DNA from: JADGGV01 sp035715725
GTDB taxonomy: Bacteria > Gemmatimonadota > Gemmatimonadetes > Longimicrobiales > RSA9
Assembly (NCBI GenBank): GCA_035715725.1
Contig: DASTKT010000198.1
Span: forward strand, 1 to 36,722
Direction of reading: 5' to 3'
Length of the DNA: 36,722 bases
This document shows, piece after piece, positions 25,551-34,766 of the stretch. The position numbers were made by a program, and so were the translations under genes. Numbering within the stretch: the stretch's first letter is position 1; each line of letters begins with the position of its first letter. The notes beneath the pieces were generated by a model. That model had not been told where the DNA came from. It searched no databases and saw nothing but the letters and a program-made list of their open reading frames with translations.

Positions 25551-26912
25551 ATGCCGAGACGTTTCGCCGCTCTCCGTTCCTTCTGCCTCGTTGCCCTGGC
25601 GGCCGCGCTCGCCGCGTGCGCCGGCGCCCCGCCGCCGGCCGCGCCGGCGCCTCGCCCGGGCCCGGCGCTGCGCAGCGTCGTGCTGATGCTGGACGGCGTG
25701 CCGTACCCGGTGATGGACTCGCTCGTGCGCGCCGGCCACTTTCGCGGCTTCGCGCCGCCGGCCCGGATGGTGAGCCCGTTCCCGTCGCTGACGGGCGTGG
25801 CGTTCCGCGACATCTGGCGGGAGCCGCTCTCGCCCGGCTACGAGGACCTGTACTTCGACCCGGAGCGCAACGAGCTGCGGGGCGGCGCGCTCGACCACTT
25901 CTTCGGCGGCGATGCGGAGCCGGGCTTCCACCGCCACGTCGAGGTGGCGGGGAGCAGCCTGGTCACGTCCATGGCCTACCTCCTGCCGGCGCCGTTCGCG
26001 AAGCGGGAGCTGGCGGAGCTGCGCAGCGGGATCCTGAAGCGCGCGGAGACGGACAGCGCCATCGTCGCCTACCTGGTGTCGACGGACGCGATCGCGCACC
26101 GCGGCGGACGGGAGCCGCTCGTCGAGACCGTGCTGGGCGTCGAGGCGATGGTGGACGAGCTGCGCAGCCGCTACCCCGGCGTGCGCATCGACCTGCTCTC
26201 CGATCACGGCAACGATCTCGTGCCGACGCGGCCGGTCGAGCTGCTGGCGGCGCTGAAGGCGGCGGGGTTCCACCCGTCCGGCCATCTGCGCCGTCCGGAC
26301 GACGTGGTCGTGCCCCGCTTCGGGCTGGTGGGGAGCGTCGCCGTCTACGCGGACCCCGCCTCGGCGCCGCGGCTGGCGGCCTCGCTCGCGGGGCTGGAGG
26401 GCGTCGACCTCGTGGTGCACGAGGACGAGGCGGGGCGGATCCACGTGGCCGGTCCGGCCGGCCGCGCCGTGATCGAGGCGGACGCGGCGCTGGCGCGCTT
26501 CCGCTACACGCCGGAGTCGGGGGACCCGCTCGGCCTCGCGCCGGCGCTCGCGCGGCTGCGCGCCGGCGGCGCGCTCGATGCATCGGGCTTCGCCGCCGAT
26601 TCGAGCTGGCTGCGCGAATCCGAGAGTACGCCGTACCTGGACGGGCTGCGGCGCATCGTGCTCGGGCTGCGCGGCGCCGTCCGCAACCCGGCCGCCGTGC
26701 TCGTCAGCCTGGCGCCCGGGTACCACTTCGGCAGCGCCGCGGCGACGCGGGTCGTGCAGGTGACCGGGACGCACGGCTCGCTGCGCACGACGTCGTCTTC
26801 GGCGTTCTACACGAGCACGGCCGCGGCTCCGCCGGCGCTGCTCCGGAGCGACGAGCTGCTCCCGCTCCTGCCGGCGGCGGTGCGCGCGCCGGCGCCGCGC
26901 CGCGCGCCGTGA
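25551..26912 (+). CDS. Lipoprotein of the alkaline phosphatase/phosphodiesterase superfamily
   Basis: Predicted lipoprotein of 453 residues: signal with lipobox LAAC near residue 23 and a Pro/Ala tether. The fold-specific metal ligands occur in order: D48 (VLMLDGVP), nucleophile T81 (PFPSLTGV), D179 and H183 (STDAIAH), D218-H219 (LLSDHGND) and H408 (VTGTHGSL). This is the two-metal site of nucleotide pyrophosphatase/phosphodiesterases and related phosphatases, so it likely cleaves phosphate esters or diesters in the periplasm or at the cell surface; the substrate is unknown. The start is chosen for its signal peptide, as no good ribosome site is visible. It is divergent from the dehydrogenase gene. 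Confidence 0.88.
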   Translation: MPRRFAALRSFCLVALAAALAACAGAPPPAAPAPRPGPALRSVVLMLDGVPYPVMDSLVRAGHFRGFAPPARMVSPFPSLTGVAFRDIWREPLSPGYEDLYFDPERNELRGGALDHFFGGDAEPGFHRHVEVAGSSLVTSMAYLLPAPFAKRELAELRSGILKRAETDSAIVAYLVSTDAIAHRGGREPLVETVLGVEAMVDELRSRYPGVRIDLLSDHGNDLVPTRPVELLAALKAAGFHPSGHLRRPDDVVVPRFGLVGSVAVYADPASAPRLAASLAGLEGVDLVVHEDEAGRIHVAGPAGRAVIEADAALARFRYTPESGDPLGLAPALARLRAGGALDASGFAADSSWLRESESTPYLDGLRRIVLGLRGAVRNPAAVLVSLAPGYHFGSAAATRVVQVTGTHGSLRTTSSSAFYTSTAAAPPALLRSDELLPLLPAAVRAPAPRRAP

Positions 26913-27025
26913 GCCGCGGGGCGCCCCGCCGCCCGGCCGGGAACGCAACCGGGGGGCTGGCGTACTAGCTTCGAAAGCACCCACGACGAACCGTAGGTCG
27001 TCCACCTGCATCCGCGGAAGTCCAC

Positions 27026-28603
27026 ATGCGCCATTCCGGAAAGATCGGCCTCGGCGCCGCGCTCGTCGCGACGTTCGTCGCCGGCGGGTTCATCATCCCG
27101 ACCGTCCAGCAGGAGGCTGGGCCTCGCCTCTTCAACCAGGTATTCACGCTCGTCGAGGACCGGTTCGTCGACAGCCTGGACACGTCGGCCATGTACGACA
27201 AGGCCGCGCGCGGGCTGGTGGAAGAGCTCCAGGATCCGTACGCGGACCTCTACGACCCGGACCAGCTGAAGGAGTTCGCGGTGGCGGCCGAGGGCCGGTA
27301 CGCGGGCGTCGGCATGCTCGTCGAGGACCAGAACGGCTGGGCGGTCGTCAACAAGGTGTTCCCGAACACGCCCGCCGCCGAGGGCGGCATCCAGGAGGGC
27401 GACAAGATCGTCTCGCTCGACGGCCAGTCCACCTCCGGCTGGTCGCTGACCAAGGTCACGACGAACCTCAAGGGCCCGGAGGGCACGAAGGTCACGGCCA
27501 CGTTCCAGCGGCCGGGCGTCGTCGAGCCGATCACGGTCAACTTCACGCGGCGCCTGATCCACATCCCCGCGGTGCCGTTCACCAGCATGCTGGACAACGG
27601 CATCGGCTACATCCCGCTGCAGCAGTTCAGCGAGACGGCCGGCCAGGAGACGGAGGACGCGGTCCGCTCGCTCGTCCAGCAGGGCGCGAAGGGGATCGTC
27701 CTCGACATGCGCGGCAACGGAGGCGGCCTGGTGAACGAGGCCGTCCGCGTCGCGAACGTCTTCCTGCCGCGCGGCTCGCAGGTGGCCACGCAGCGCGAGC
27801 GCGGCAAGGCGCCGCTGGTCTACACGGCCCGCTCCGCGACGCTCGCGCCGCAGACGCCGCTCGTCGTGCTCGTCGACAGCCTGTCGGCGTCCGCCACGGA
27901 GATCGTCACCGGCGCGCTCCAGGACCACGACCGCGCCCTCGTCCTCGGCGCCCGCACGTTCGGCAAGGGGCTCGTGCAGAGCGTCTTCCCGCTCGACGGC
28001 GGCTACGCCCTCAAGATGACGACCGGGAAGTGGTACACGCCTAGCGGCCGGAGCATCCACCGCGAGCGCAAGATGATCAACGGCCGCCTCGTCGCCGTGG
28101 ACAGCACCGACACGACGACGACGGCGCCGCGCCCGACGTTCCGCTCCGACGCCGGCCGGACGCTCTACGGCGACGGCGGCATCACGCCCGACGTCGCGGT
28201 GAAGCTGGACACGCTCTCGGCCGCCGACCAGAAGCTGGCCAAGGCGCTCGCGCCGAAGCTGCGCGAGGTCTACCAGACGCTGACGAACTACGCGTGGGAG
28301 CTGAAGCCGCAGGTCAAGGCGGACTTCAAGGTGGCGCCCGCCTGGCGCGACGAGCTGTACTCCCGCCTGAAGAAGGCCGGCGTCGAGATCACCCCGGCCG
28401 ACTGGGCCGCCGCGCCGACGTACGTCGACCGCATCCTCGCCGACCGCATCAGCCGCATGGCCTTCGGCGACGCCGTCACGCTGCGCCGGCAGTACCCCGA
28501 CGACGAGCAGATCGTCAAGGCCGTCGACCTGCTCAAGCGGGGCGGCGCCAACCAGAAGACGCTGTTCGCCGTGGCGGCGCGGGGGAGCAGCGAAAAGTCC
28601 TGA
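27026..28603 (+). CDS. S41 carboxy-terminal processing protease (CtpA-like)
   Basis: Periplasmic serine protease of 525 residues. The signal or anchor helix is at about 7-25, a PDZ domain at about 91-165 (GVGMLVEDQNG, EGGIQEGDKIVSLDG), and the S41 catalytic core about 185-380. The Ser-Lys dyad is S289 (SLSASATEI) and K314 (TFGKGLVQS), 25 residues apart as in Prc and CtpA. A C-terminal helical region (about 395-525) is longer than in minimal CtpA. It would trim C-termini of exported or damaged proteins. It stands as a single gene, convergent with an M20 peptidase across a G-rich nested stem structure. Confidence 0.94.
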   Translation: MRHSGKIGLGAALVATFVAGGFIIPTVQQEAGPRLFNQVFTLVEDRFVDSLDTSAMYDKAARGLVEELQDPYADLYDPDQLKEFAVAAEGRYAGVGMLVEDQNGWAVVNKVFPNTPAAEGGIQEGDKIVSLDGQSTSGWSLTKVTTNLKGPEGTKVTATFQRPGVVEPITVNFTRRLIHIPAVPFTSMLDNGIGYIPLQQFSETAGQETEDAVRSLVQQGAKGIVLDMRGNGGGLVNEAVRVANVFLPRGSQVATQRERGKAPLVYTARSATLAPQTPLVVLVDSLSASATEIVTGALQDHDRALVLGARTFGKGLVQSVFPLDGGYALKMTTGKWYTPSGRSIHRERKMINGRLVAVDSTDTTTTAPRPTFRSDAGRTLYGDGGITPDVAVKLDTLSAADQKLAKALAPKLREVYQTLTNYAWELKPQVKADFKVAPAWRDELYSRLKKAGVEITPADWAAAPTYVDRILADRISRMAFGDAVTLRRQYPDDEQIVKAVDLLKRGGANQKTLFAVAARGSSEKS

Positions 28604-28729
28604 GCGGGGGAGGGGGAGCGCGGGGGAGTGGGCGATGGCCCATGACGAACGGGCCGGCGGATTCGATCCGCCGGCCCGTTCCCACATCGCGGTCCCCCGC
28701 TCCCCCATTCCTCCACTCCCCCACTCGTT
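28604..28729. repeat. G-rich/C-rich arms around a 16-bp hairpin between convergent genes
   Basis: The centre is a perfect 16-bp stem with loop TCG (28647-28662/28666-28681). Around it GCGATG and CATCGC pair, and outside these lie GGGGGAG runs (28606-28631) and CCCCCGCTCCCCC/CCACTCCCCCACTC runs (28694-28726). The complete gap can fold into one nested structure on either strand. There is no T-run, but a bidirectional transcription stop is likely. The central stem closely resembles the terminator at 36276. Confidence 0.75.
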
Positions 28730-30007
28730 CTACTTCACTCCCGCCAGGCTCAGCACGTACAGGATCGCCCACTGCGTGCCGAGATGCGAGTCGGTCGGCT
28801 CGAACCACTCGCCCAGCGAGTGGGCGCCGCTCCCCTTGCCGCCGCCGTCCATGGTCACGCCGGGGAGGCCCAGGGAGATCGGCACGTTCGCGTCCGTGCT
28901 GCTGGCGCCGACGTGCGGCGTGAAGCCCAGCACCTTCGCGGCGGCCAGGCCGGTGACCACGATCGGCGCATCGGCCGGCTGCTGCCCGGCCGGCCGGACG
29001 CCCACCGGCTTCACCTCCACCGTCAGCTTCACGGGCGAGTCCCAGCGCGCGTTCTCCTCGGCCAGCGCGTCCTGGATCGCCTTCTTGAACTTCGCGTCGA
29101 TCTCGGCCAGCGCCTGCGCGTCCGGGGAGCGCATGTCCACCAGCATCTTCCCCTCGAACGGGATCGAGTTGACCGACGTGCCGCCGCTGATGACGCCGAC
29201 GTTGAACGTGACCTTTGGCTGCTTCGGCACCTGGAAGTCGCTGATCTTCGCGATCGCGCGGCCGAGCGCGTGGATCGGGTTGGGCATGCCGAACGCGCCG
29301 TAGCTGTGCCCGCCCGGCCCCTTGAACGTCACCTCGTAGCGGTTGCTGCCGACGCCGTCCTTCGTCAGCCCGAGGCCCGTCCCGTCCACCGAGATGAAGT
29401 AGTCGATCTTCCCCTTCAGCTCCTCGTTGAAGAGGTGCTTCGTGCCGCGCAGGTCGCCGAGCCCCTCCTCGCCGACGTCGCCGACGAAGAGCAGCGTGCC
29501 GCGGGTCTGCACGCCGGCCGCCTGGATCGCGCGGGCCGCGCCGAGGACCACGGCCAGGCCACGGCAGTCGTCGCCGATGCCGGGGCCGATCAGCCGCTCT
29601 CCCTCCTTCTTCACCTTCACGTCCGTCCCCTCCGGGAAGACCGTGTCCAGGTGGCCCTGGATCAGCACCGTCGGCCCCGGACCGGTGCCCGGCCGCTCGC
29701 CGATCACGTTCCCCTCGGAGTCGATGCGCACGTTCTTCAGCCCGAGCGCCTCCAGCCGGCGCTTGAACTCCGCCGCCCGCACCTGTTCCTTGAATGGCGG
29801 CGCGGGGATCTCGCACAGCTCGACCTGCTCCTGCACCGCCTTGGCCTCGTTCGCCTTGGCGTAATCGAGCGCCGCCTTCACCTTCGGCGACGTCGCGAGC
29901 TTCGCGGGGTCCTGCGGCTTCGCCGCGCTCTGCGCCGCGGCCGCGGCCGGGACGAGCAGCGTGGCGGCCAGCAACGGGCTGAGCCGGTACGCGATGGATC
30001 GACGCAT
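28730..30007 (-). CDS. Secreted M20-family metallopeptidase (2)
   Basis: Exported zinc peptidase of 425 residues with a signal peptide (about 1-26, ending VPAAAAAQS). Metal and catalytic residues appear in VLIQGHLDTVFP (H, D), GIGDDCRG (D), GDVGEEGLGD (E-E), FISVDGTG (D) and GSGAHSLGEW (final H). The dimerisation domain has GPGGHSYGAFG. It resembles PepT/CPG2-like enzymes that cut di- and tripeptides or acyl-amino acids. GGAGGA stands before the ATG. It is not closely similar to the M20 enzyme at 21268. A G-rich repeat structure lies in the upstream gap between it and the SusC/SusD operon end. Confidence 0.93.
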   Translation of the reverse strand: MRRSIAYRLSPLLAATLLVPAAAAAQSAAKPQDPAKLATSPKVKAALDYAKANEAKAVQEQVELCEIPAPPFKEQVRAAEFKRRLEALGLKNVRIDSEGNVIGERPGTGPGPTVLIQGHLDTVFPEGTDVKVKKEGERLIGPGIGDDCRGLAVVLGAARAIQAAGVQTRGTLLFVGDVGEEGLGDLRGTKHLFNEELKGKIDYFISVDGTGLGLTKDGVGSNRYEVTFKGPGGHSYGAFGMPNPIHALGRAIAKISDFQVPKQPKVTFNVGVISGGTSVNSIPFEGKMLVDMRSPDAQALAEIDAKFKKAIQDALAEENARWDSPVKLTVEVKPVGVRPAGQQPADAPIVVTGLAAAKVLGFTPHVGASSTDANVPISLGLPGVTMDGGGKGSGAHSLGEWFEPTDSHLGTQWAILYVLSLAGVK

Positions 30008-30175
30008 GCTTCCTCCGGTTCGGCGACGCCGCTCCGCCCGGCGGCTCGGGGCCGGGACCCGGCGGCGTCGCTGGTTCGGGCTGTGGTTGGGAGACGCGGG
30101 GTGGCCGCGCGGGCCTATACGTAACACGCGATGGCAGTGGCCGCAACGGACGACGCGGCGCGGCAGGGCTGAAAC

Positions 30176-30245
30176 GAGTGGGGGAGTGGGGGAGTGGAGG
30201 AAACAGCGATCTCCCGCTCTTCCACTCCCCCCACTCCCCCACTCC
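30176..30245. repeat. G-rich long stem at the 3' end of the SusD gene
   Basis: GAGTGGGGGAGTGGGGGAGT repeats at about 30176-30200 can pair with CCACTCCCCCCACTCCCCCA repeats at about 30224-30245, giving a stem of over 20 bp around a loop containing GGAAACAGCG. The same loop motif and the same G5 repeat occur after the OsmC gene (35183-35220). It lies just after the SusD stop on the minus strand and probably forms the end of the operon mRNA. Confidence 0.7.
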
Positions 30246-30264
30246 GCCCTTCGCGCCGCTCAGC

Positions 30265-31707
30265 TCAGCCGCACGTCGTCTGCCCCCGCGCCAGGCACTC
30301 GGCGATCGGGATCGGGAACTGCCGGTTCACCACGTGCGTCGGCAGGTCCTTCAGCGCATCCGTCAGGCGGTTGTAGCGCCGCAGGTCGACCCAGCGGTCG
30401 CCCTCGAAGAGGAGCGAGTAGCGGCGCTGCCGGAGCAGCTCGTCCAGGATGTTGGCCGCGGTGAGGTCGGTCCGCGCCGGGAGCCCGCCCGAGCGCTGAC
30501 GGATGAGGTTGATGTCCTGCGCGGCCGCCTGGATGTTGCCGAGCCCGATGTTCGCCTCCGCCCGCAGCAGGATCAGCTCCTCGTTGCGGATGATCGGGAT
30601 CGGCGCGTCCTGCGATTGGTAGAGCCGGAAGCCCAGACTCGTCTCGAGGCCGCGCTGCTTCGCCGTCGCATCCAGCCGGCGCAGCTTGGCGGTGAAGCGG
30701 TCGTCGGGCTGGCCGTTCGCCTTCTTCTCCACGTCCCGCTCGAGCGACGGGTGCGCGAGGACGACCGGTTCCAGCAGCGTGTTCTGCGTGTCGCCGGAGC
30801 CGGTGCTGAAGACGTGGTAGACGCCGAGGTCCAGCGCGCCGGTCGGATCGATGAACGATTCCTGGAGCGCCTGCAGCGCCGCCTGGAAGTTCGTCGTCGT
30901 GCCGCCGATGTTCAGGCTCCCCATGTAGTCGGCGACGCGGGCGCGCAGCGCGCGGTTGAACTTCAGGAACGTTGCCGGCGTCGAGAAGCCGGTGAAGCCG
31001 GTGCTGAGGCGGAACGGGAACGCGTCGCCGCCCTTCTGCAGGTGCGCCTTCGCCTCGTCGAGCAGCGTGACGATCTGGTTGAAGACCTCCGTGCGGCTCG
31101 CGATCGGCGCCGGCTGATCCGGCGGCGCGTCGAACTGGATGACGGCACCCGCGTTGTCGCGGGTGTTGATGACCAGCAGGAGGTCGTAGGCCATCATCGT
31201 CTTCGTGAAGCCGCGCACGGCCTCCTTCTGCGCATCGGAGAAGCCGCCCACCTTCGTCACCGCGGCCAGGACGATGGCCGCGGTGCGCAGGTTCTGGTAG
31301 CGCTGGTTCCACAGGTTCGCGCCGAACGCGGGGCTCCCCGCGTCGAGCGGGCTCTCCAGCATCTCCGCCACGAAGCGCGGGTCCGCCGGGTCGAAGACGT
31401 AGGACTCGCGCCCCAGGATGCCGAGCAGCGAGATGTAGCCGTTGCGCACGCCCATCGGGATGCGCGCGCCGATGAGGAGCCCCTGCGCCGCCGCCGCCAC
31501 GGCGCTCGGCGTGGGGGTCTGCTCGAGGCTCTCGATGCTCGGGTTGTTCAGGTCCGGCACCTCGAGCTTGTCGGCGCTGCACGCCGCGCACAGCAGCGCG
31601 CCGAGCAGCGCGAGCGCGGGGAGCCGCCGTCCCGCCCGCTCGTTCGCGCGGGCGGCGGGCAACGCCGCGCGCGGCCGGGCGGCGGCGCGGGAGATCGTCG
31701 CGTTCAT
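30265..31707 (-). CDS. SusD/RagB-like outer-membrane lipoprotein
   Basis: Substrate-binding lipoprotein of 480 residues that caps a SusC channel. The lipobox is LCAAC with C43; the positively charged N-region before it is unusually long (about 30 residues). SusD signatures include DLNNPSIESL near the mature N-terminus and, near the C-terminus, NEELILLRAEANIGLGN followed by RRYSLLFEGDRWVDLRRYN. The ATG has GAGGTG six bases upstream. It follows the SusC gene by 50 bases in one operon. SusD proteins bind glycans or, in the RagB branch, peptides; the peptidase-rich surroundings make peptides plausible, but this is inference. Confidence 0.93.
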   Translation of the reverse strand: MNATISRAAARPRAALPAARANERAGRRLPALALLGALLCAACSADKLEVPDLNNPSIESLEQTPTPSAVAAAAQGLLIGARIPMGVRNGYISLLGILGRESYVFDPADPRFVAEMLESPLDAGSPAFGANLWNQRYQNLRTAAIVLAAVTKVGGFSDAQKEAVRGFTKTMMAYDLLLVINTRDNAGAVIQFDAPPDQPAPIASRTEVFNQIVTLLDEAKAHLQKGGDAFPFRLSTGFTGFSTPATFLKFNRALRARVADYMGSLNIGGTTTNFQAALQALQESFIDPTGALDLGVYHVFSTGSGDTQNTLLEPVVLAHPSLERDVEKKANGQPDDRFTAKLRRLDATAKQRGLETSLGFRLYQSQDAPIPIIRNEELILLRAEANIGLGNIQAAAQDINLIRQRSGGLPARTDLTAANILDELLRQRRYSLLFEGDRWVDLRRYNRLTDALKDLPTHVVNRQFPIPIAECLARGQTTCG

Positions 31708-31757
31708 GGTTCCGCACCTCGGGCGAAGGGTAGGGGATTCGGTCGCGGTCGTCATGG

Positions 31758-34700
31758 TCACCACCCCACGTCGACGGAGAACCAGAAGCTGCGGCTCGGC
31801 GGGAACGGCGCGACGTCGATGTTCCGCGCCACCGCCTGGTTGCCGAAGTTGCTCACCTCCGGATCGAGCCCCGAGTACTTCGTGAAGACGAGGAGGTTGC
31901 GCCCGCTCACGCTCAGCCGGACGTTCGGCGCGCCGCCGCCGAAGAGGCGCGGCACGGCGTTCTGCGGCAGGCGGTAGGAGAGCGTGACCTCGCGCAGCTT
32001 GATGTAGCTGCCGTCCTCCATGTACGGCCGCGAGTCCTTGAGCGTGGCCCAGCGCAGGAAGCGGCGCTCGCCGACCGTGCCGCTGATCGTGTCGCCGAAC
32101 GCGTCGAACTCCGTGACGCTGGGGCCCTTGTCGTAGTCGACGGTGTTCCCGGCCAGGTCGTAGAGGAAGCGCGTCAGGTTCACGATCTTCGCGCCCTGCG
32201 CCCAGTCCCAGAGGAAGACCAGCCCGAAGCGGTTCCACGTCAGGTCGTTCGAGAAGCCGACGCGGAACGTCGGGTTCGCGTCGCCCACGGAGCCGATCTT
32301 CACGACCTTCTCCCCGTTCTCCAGCGTGTAGCCGAGGTTCGTCACGAGCTGCGTCGGCGACTTCCCCTCCTCGATCTGGAACGCGCCGAGCGAGGTGCCG
32401 AAGCCGCCGGTCTGGAAGGACGGGACCGGCAGGTCGATGACCTTGCCGCGGTCGGAGGAGAACGTGCCGCGCATCACCCAGGTGAGATTGCCGCGCTGCA
32501 GCGGCGTGCCGGCCAGACCGACCGTGATGCCGCGCACGCGCAGCTCGCCGCCGTTCAGGAACTGTGCGGTAAAGCCGGTCGAGGGCGCCGTCGTCCGCTG
32601 CAGCAGCAGGTTCGTGATGTTCTTCTGGTACGCCGTGACCTCGAGCGTGGCGCGCTCGCCGAAGAGGGTGGCGTCGAGGCCGCCCTCGATCTCCGCCGTC
32701 CGCTCCGGCTCGATGTTCGGGTCGCCGGCGTTGCCGAGCACCGTTAGACCCGGGATCCCGCCGATGTTCTGCGTCGCGTTGAGCGGCGTGAACTTCTGGC
32801 CGAAGAGCGGGTGGTTGCCGCTCTGGCCCCAGGCCAGGCGGAGCTTCACCTCGTTCAGCGCGGGGCCCAGGTTCGGGAAGCGGTAGGAGGCGGCCGCCTT
32901 CGGGAAGTAGAACCACTTGGCGACGTCGCCGAACGTGCTGCTGCGCTCGGCGCGGATCCCGGCCGTGAGCAGCAGCCGCTCGTTCACGCCGAGGAGCTCC
33001 TCCTGCAGGTACATGCCGAAGTCCTTGACGAGCTGGAACTGCTCGCGGATGTCGCGCACCGTGCCGACGTCGGTCTTGTCGAGCCCGCCGTTCAGGTTGC
33101 GGCTGATGGTGCGGTCGATCTCCAGGCGCGAGTTGTCGTACTGCGCGCCGGCCGACGTCGTGGCCCGCCAGGCCGGGCTCTCGTACGTGTAGATCAGGTT
33201 GCCGCCGAGGTTCAGGTTCCGGTTCGAGCTGTTGCTGAGCAGCTTCGTGCCGGGGAGCCCGTCGTCGCGCGGCTCGAAGACCAGCTCCGGCGGGAAGAAC
33301 AGGTCGTTGACCTGCGAGAAGTAGTCGAGGCCGCCCACGCCCAGGATGCGCAGCGAGTGCGAGCCCGAGCGGAACGCGTCGTAGGTGATGGTCGAGGAGC
33401 CCAGGAAGCGCCAGACGTCCTCGTTGTTCTTCATCAGCGCCGCCGTCTGCAGCGGGTTCGCGAGCCCCGGCAGTGCGAACGGGTTCGCCGGGTAGCTGCC
33501 GTCGGCGCGCTGGCGCAGGTCCACGAAGTTCGGCGTGAACGGCAGCGTCATGTAGAAGCTGACGGTGTTGTTGTCGTTGTTCGTCAGCCCGCGGGACGCC
33601 AGCGTGTGCAACAGGTTCGTGCTCGCGTCGACGGTGAGCCGGGAGCCGACCTGCTGGCCGAGGTTCACGCGCACCGACTGCTTGTCGAAGCGCGTGTTCT
33701 GGATGATGCCGCCGTCGTGCTTGACCAGGCCGGACGCGTAGTAGCGCGTGTTCTCGTCGCCGCCGCTGATGCTGGCGGACGTCTCGTTGGAGAGCGGCCG
33801 CTCGCCGGCGAGCAGCTTCTCCTGGTCGAAGGTCTGCCCGGGCTGGTAGTACTTCGCGGCGTCCGGGCCCCAGACCGCCTGCGCCTCCTCCAGCGTCTCG
33901 AACGTCCGCGAGCCGAGCTTCTTCGAGTCCGCGAACGTGCCCAGCTTCTGCGAGAACGAGACGCGCGGCCGCCCCGGCTGCCCCCGCTTCGTCGTGATGA
34001 TCACCACGCCGGCGGGCGCCTTCGACCCGTAGATCGCCGCCGCCGCCGGGCCCTCGAGCACCTCGATCCGCTCGATCTCCTCCGGGTTGATGTCCACGAT
34101 GCGGTTCACCACCGCATCCTGCATCAGCGACGCGTTCGACCCCTGCGCCGCCTTCGTGATCTCGTTCTGGTTCGACGGGATCCCGACGTTGCTCACGATG
34201 ACGCCGTCCACCACGTACAGCGGCTCCGAGGACGCGTTGATCGTGGCGATCCCGCGCAGCCGCACCTGCACGCCGCCGCCCGGCGCACCCGAGTTCTGCT
34301 CGATGCTCGCCCCGGCGACGCGCCCCTGGAGCATCCGCTCGATCGTCTCCGCCGGCGGCGCCTGCGACAGCTCCGCCGCCTGAACCGTGGCCACCGAGTT
34401 GGCCAGGTTGCGCCGCGCGACCCCGGTCGCGCGACCGGTCACGACCACCTGGTCCAGGTTCAGCACGTCCACGTCCAGGCTGACCTCGACGGTGCCGCGG
34501 TCCGCCGGCACCGGAAGCTCCCGCGTCCGGTAGCCGATGCTCCGCACCACCAGCGTCACCGCGCGCGCCGGGACGTCCAGGCGGAAGTTGCCGCTGGCGT
34601 CGGTCGCGCCGATGATCGCGGTGCCGACCACCGACACCGCCGCGCCCGCCACCGGCCCGCCGGTGGCGCTGACCACCCGGCCGCTGAGCTGGCGCTGCTG

Positions 34701-34766
34701 CGCCCACGTGGCTCCCGGCAGGGAGAGCAGGCACAGCGCTGCGATCGCTATGGAGTGTTTCGACAC
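31758..34766 (-). CDS. SusC/RagA-like TonB-dependent outer-membrane transporter
   Basis: Outer-membrane receptor of 1002 residues. Signal peptide about 1-23 (ending ATWAQQ), carboxypeptidase-regulatory-like domain about 25-105 (LSGRVVSATGGPVAGAAVSV), plug domain about 115-270 with VVVTGRATG, LQGRVAGASI and the SusC-type signature LYVVDGVIVSN, then a beta barrel ending in the aromatic C-terminus FWFSVDVGW. It imports ligands delivered by SusD using TonB energy; no TonB-ExbBD genes are in the window. The start is a GTG with GGGAG seven bases upstream; it gives the proper signal peptide. First gene of the SusC-SusD operon. Confidence 0.95.
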   Translation of the reverse strand: MSKHSIAIAALCLLSLPGATWAQQRQLSGRVVSATGGPVAGAAVSVVGTAIIGATDASGNFRLDVPARAVTLVVRSIGYRTRELPVPADRGTVEVSLDVDVLNLDQVVVTGRATGVARRNLANSVATVQAAELSQAPPAETIERMLQGRVAGASIEQNSGAPGGGVQVRLRGIATINASSEPLYVVDGVIVSNVGIPSNQNEITKAAQGSNASLMQDAVVNRIVDINPEEIERIEVLEGPAAAAIYGSKAPAGVVIITTKRGQPGRPRVSFSQKLGTFADSKKLGSRTFETLEEAQAVWGPDAAKYYQPGQTFDQEKLLAGERPLSNETSASISGGDENTRYYASGLVKHDGGIIQNTRFDKQSVRVNLGQQVGSRLTVDASTNLLHTLASRGLTNNDNNTVSFYMTLPFTPNFVDLRQRADGSYPANPFALPGLANPLQTAALMKNNEDVWRFLGSSTITYDAFRSGSHSLRILGVGGLDYFSQVNDLFFPPELVFEPRDDGLPGTKLLSNSSNRNLNLGGNLIYTYESPAWRATTSAGAQYDNSRLEIDRTISRNLNGGLDKTDVGTVRDIREQFQLVKDFGMYLQEELLGVNERLLLTAGIRAERSSTFGDVAKWFYFPKAAASYRFPNLGPALNEVKLRLAWGQSGNHPLFGQKFTPLNATQNIGGIPGLTVLGNAGDPNIEPERTAEIEGGLDATLFGERATLEVTAYQKNITNLLLQRTTAPSTGFTAQFLNGGELRVRGITVGLAGTPLQRGNLTWVMRGTFSSDRGKVIDLPVPSFQTGGFGTSLGAFQIEEGKSPTQLVTNLGYTLENGEKVVKIGSVGDANPTFRVGFSNDLTWNRFGLVFLWDWAQGAKIVNLTRFLYDLAGNTVDYDKGPSVTEFDAFGDTISGTVGERRFLRWATLKDSRPYMEDGSYIKLREVTLSYRLPQNAVPRLFGGGAPNVRLSVSGRNLLVFTKYSGLDPEVSNFGNQAVARNIDVAPFPPSRSFWFSVDVGW

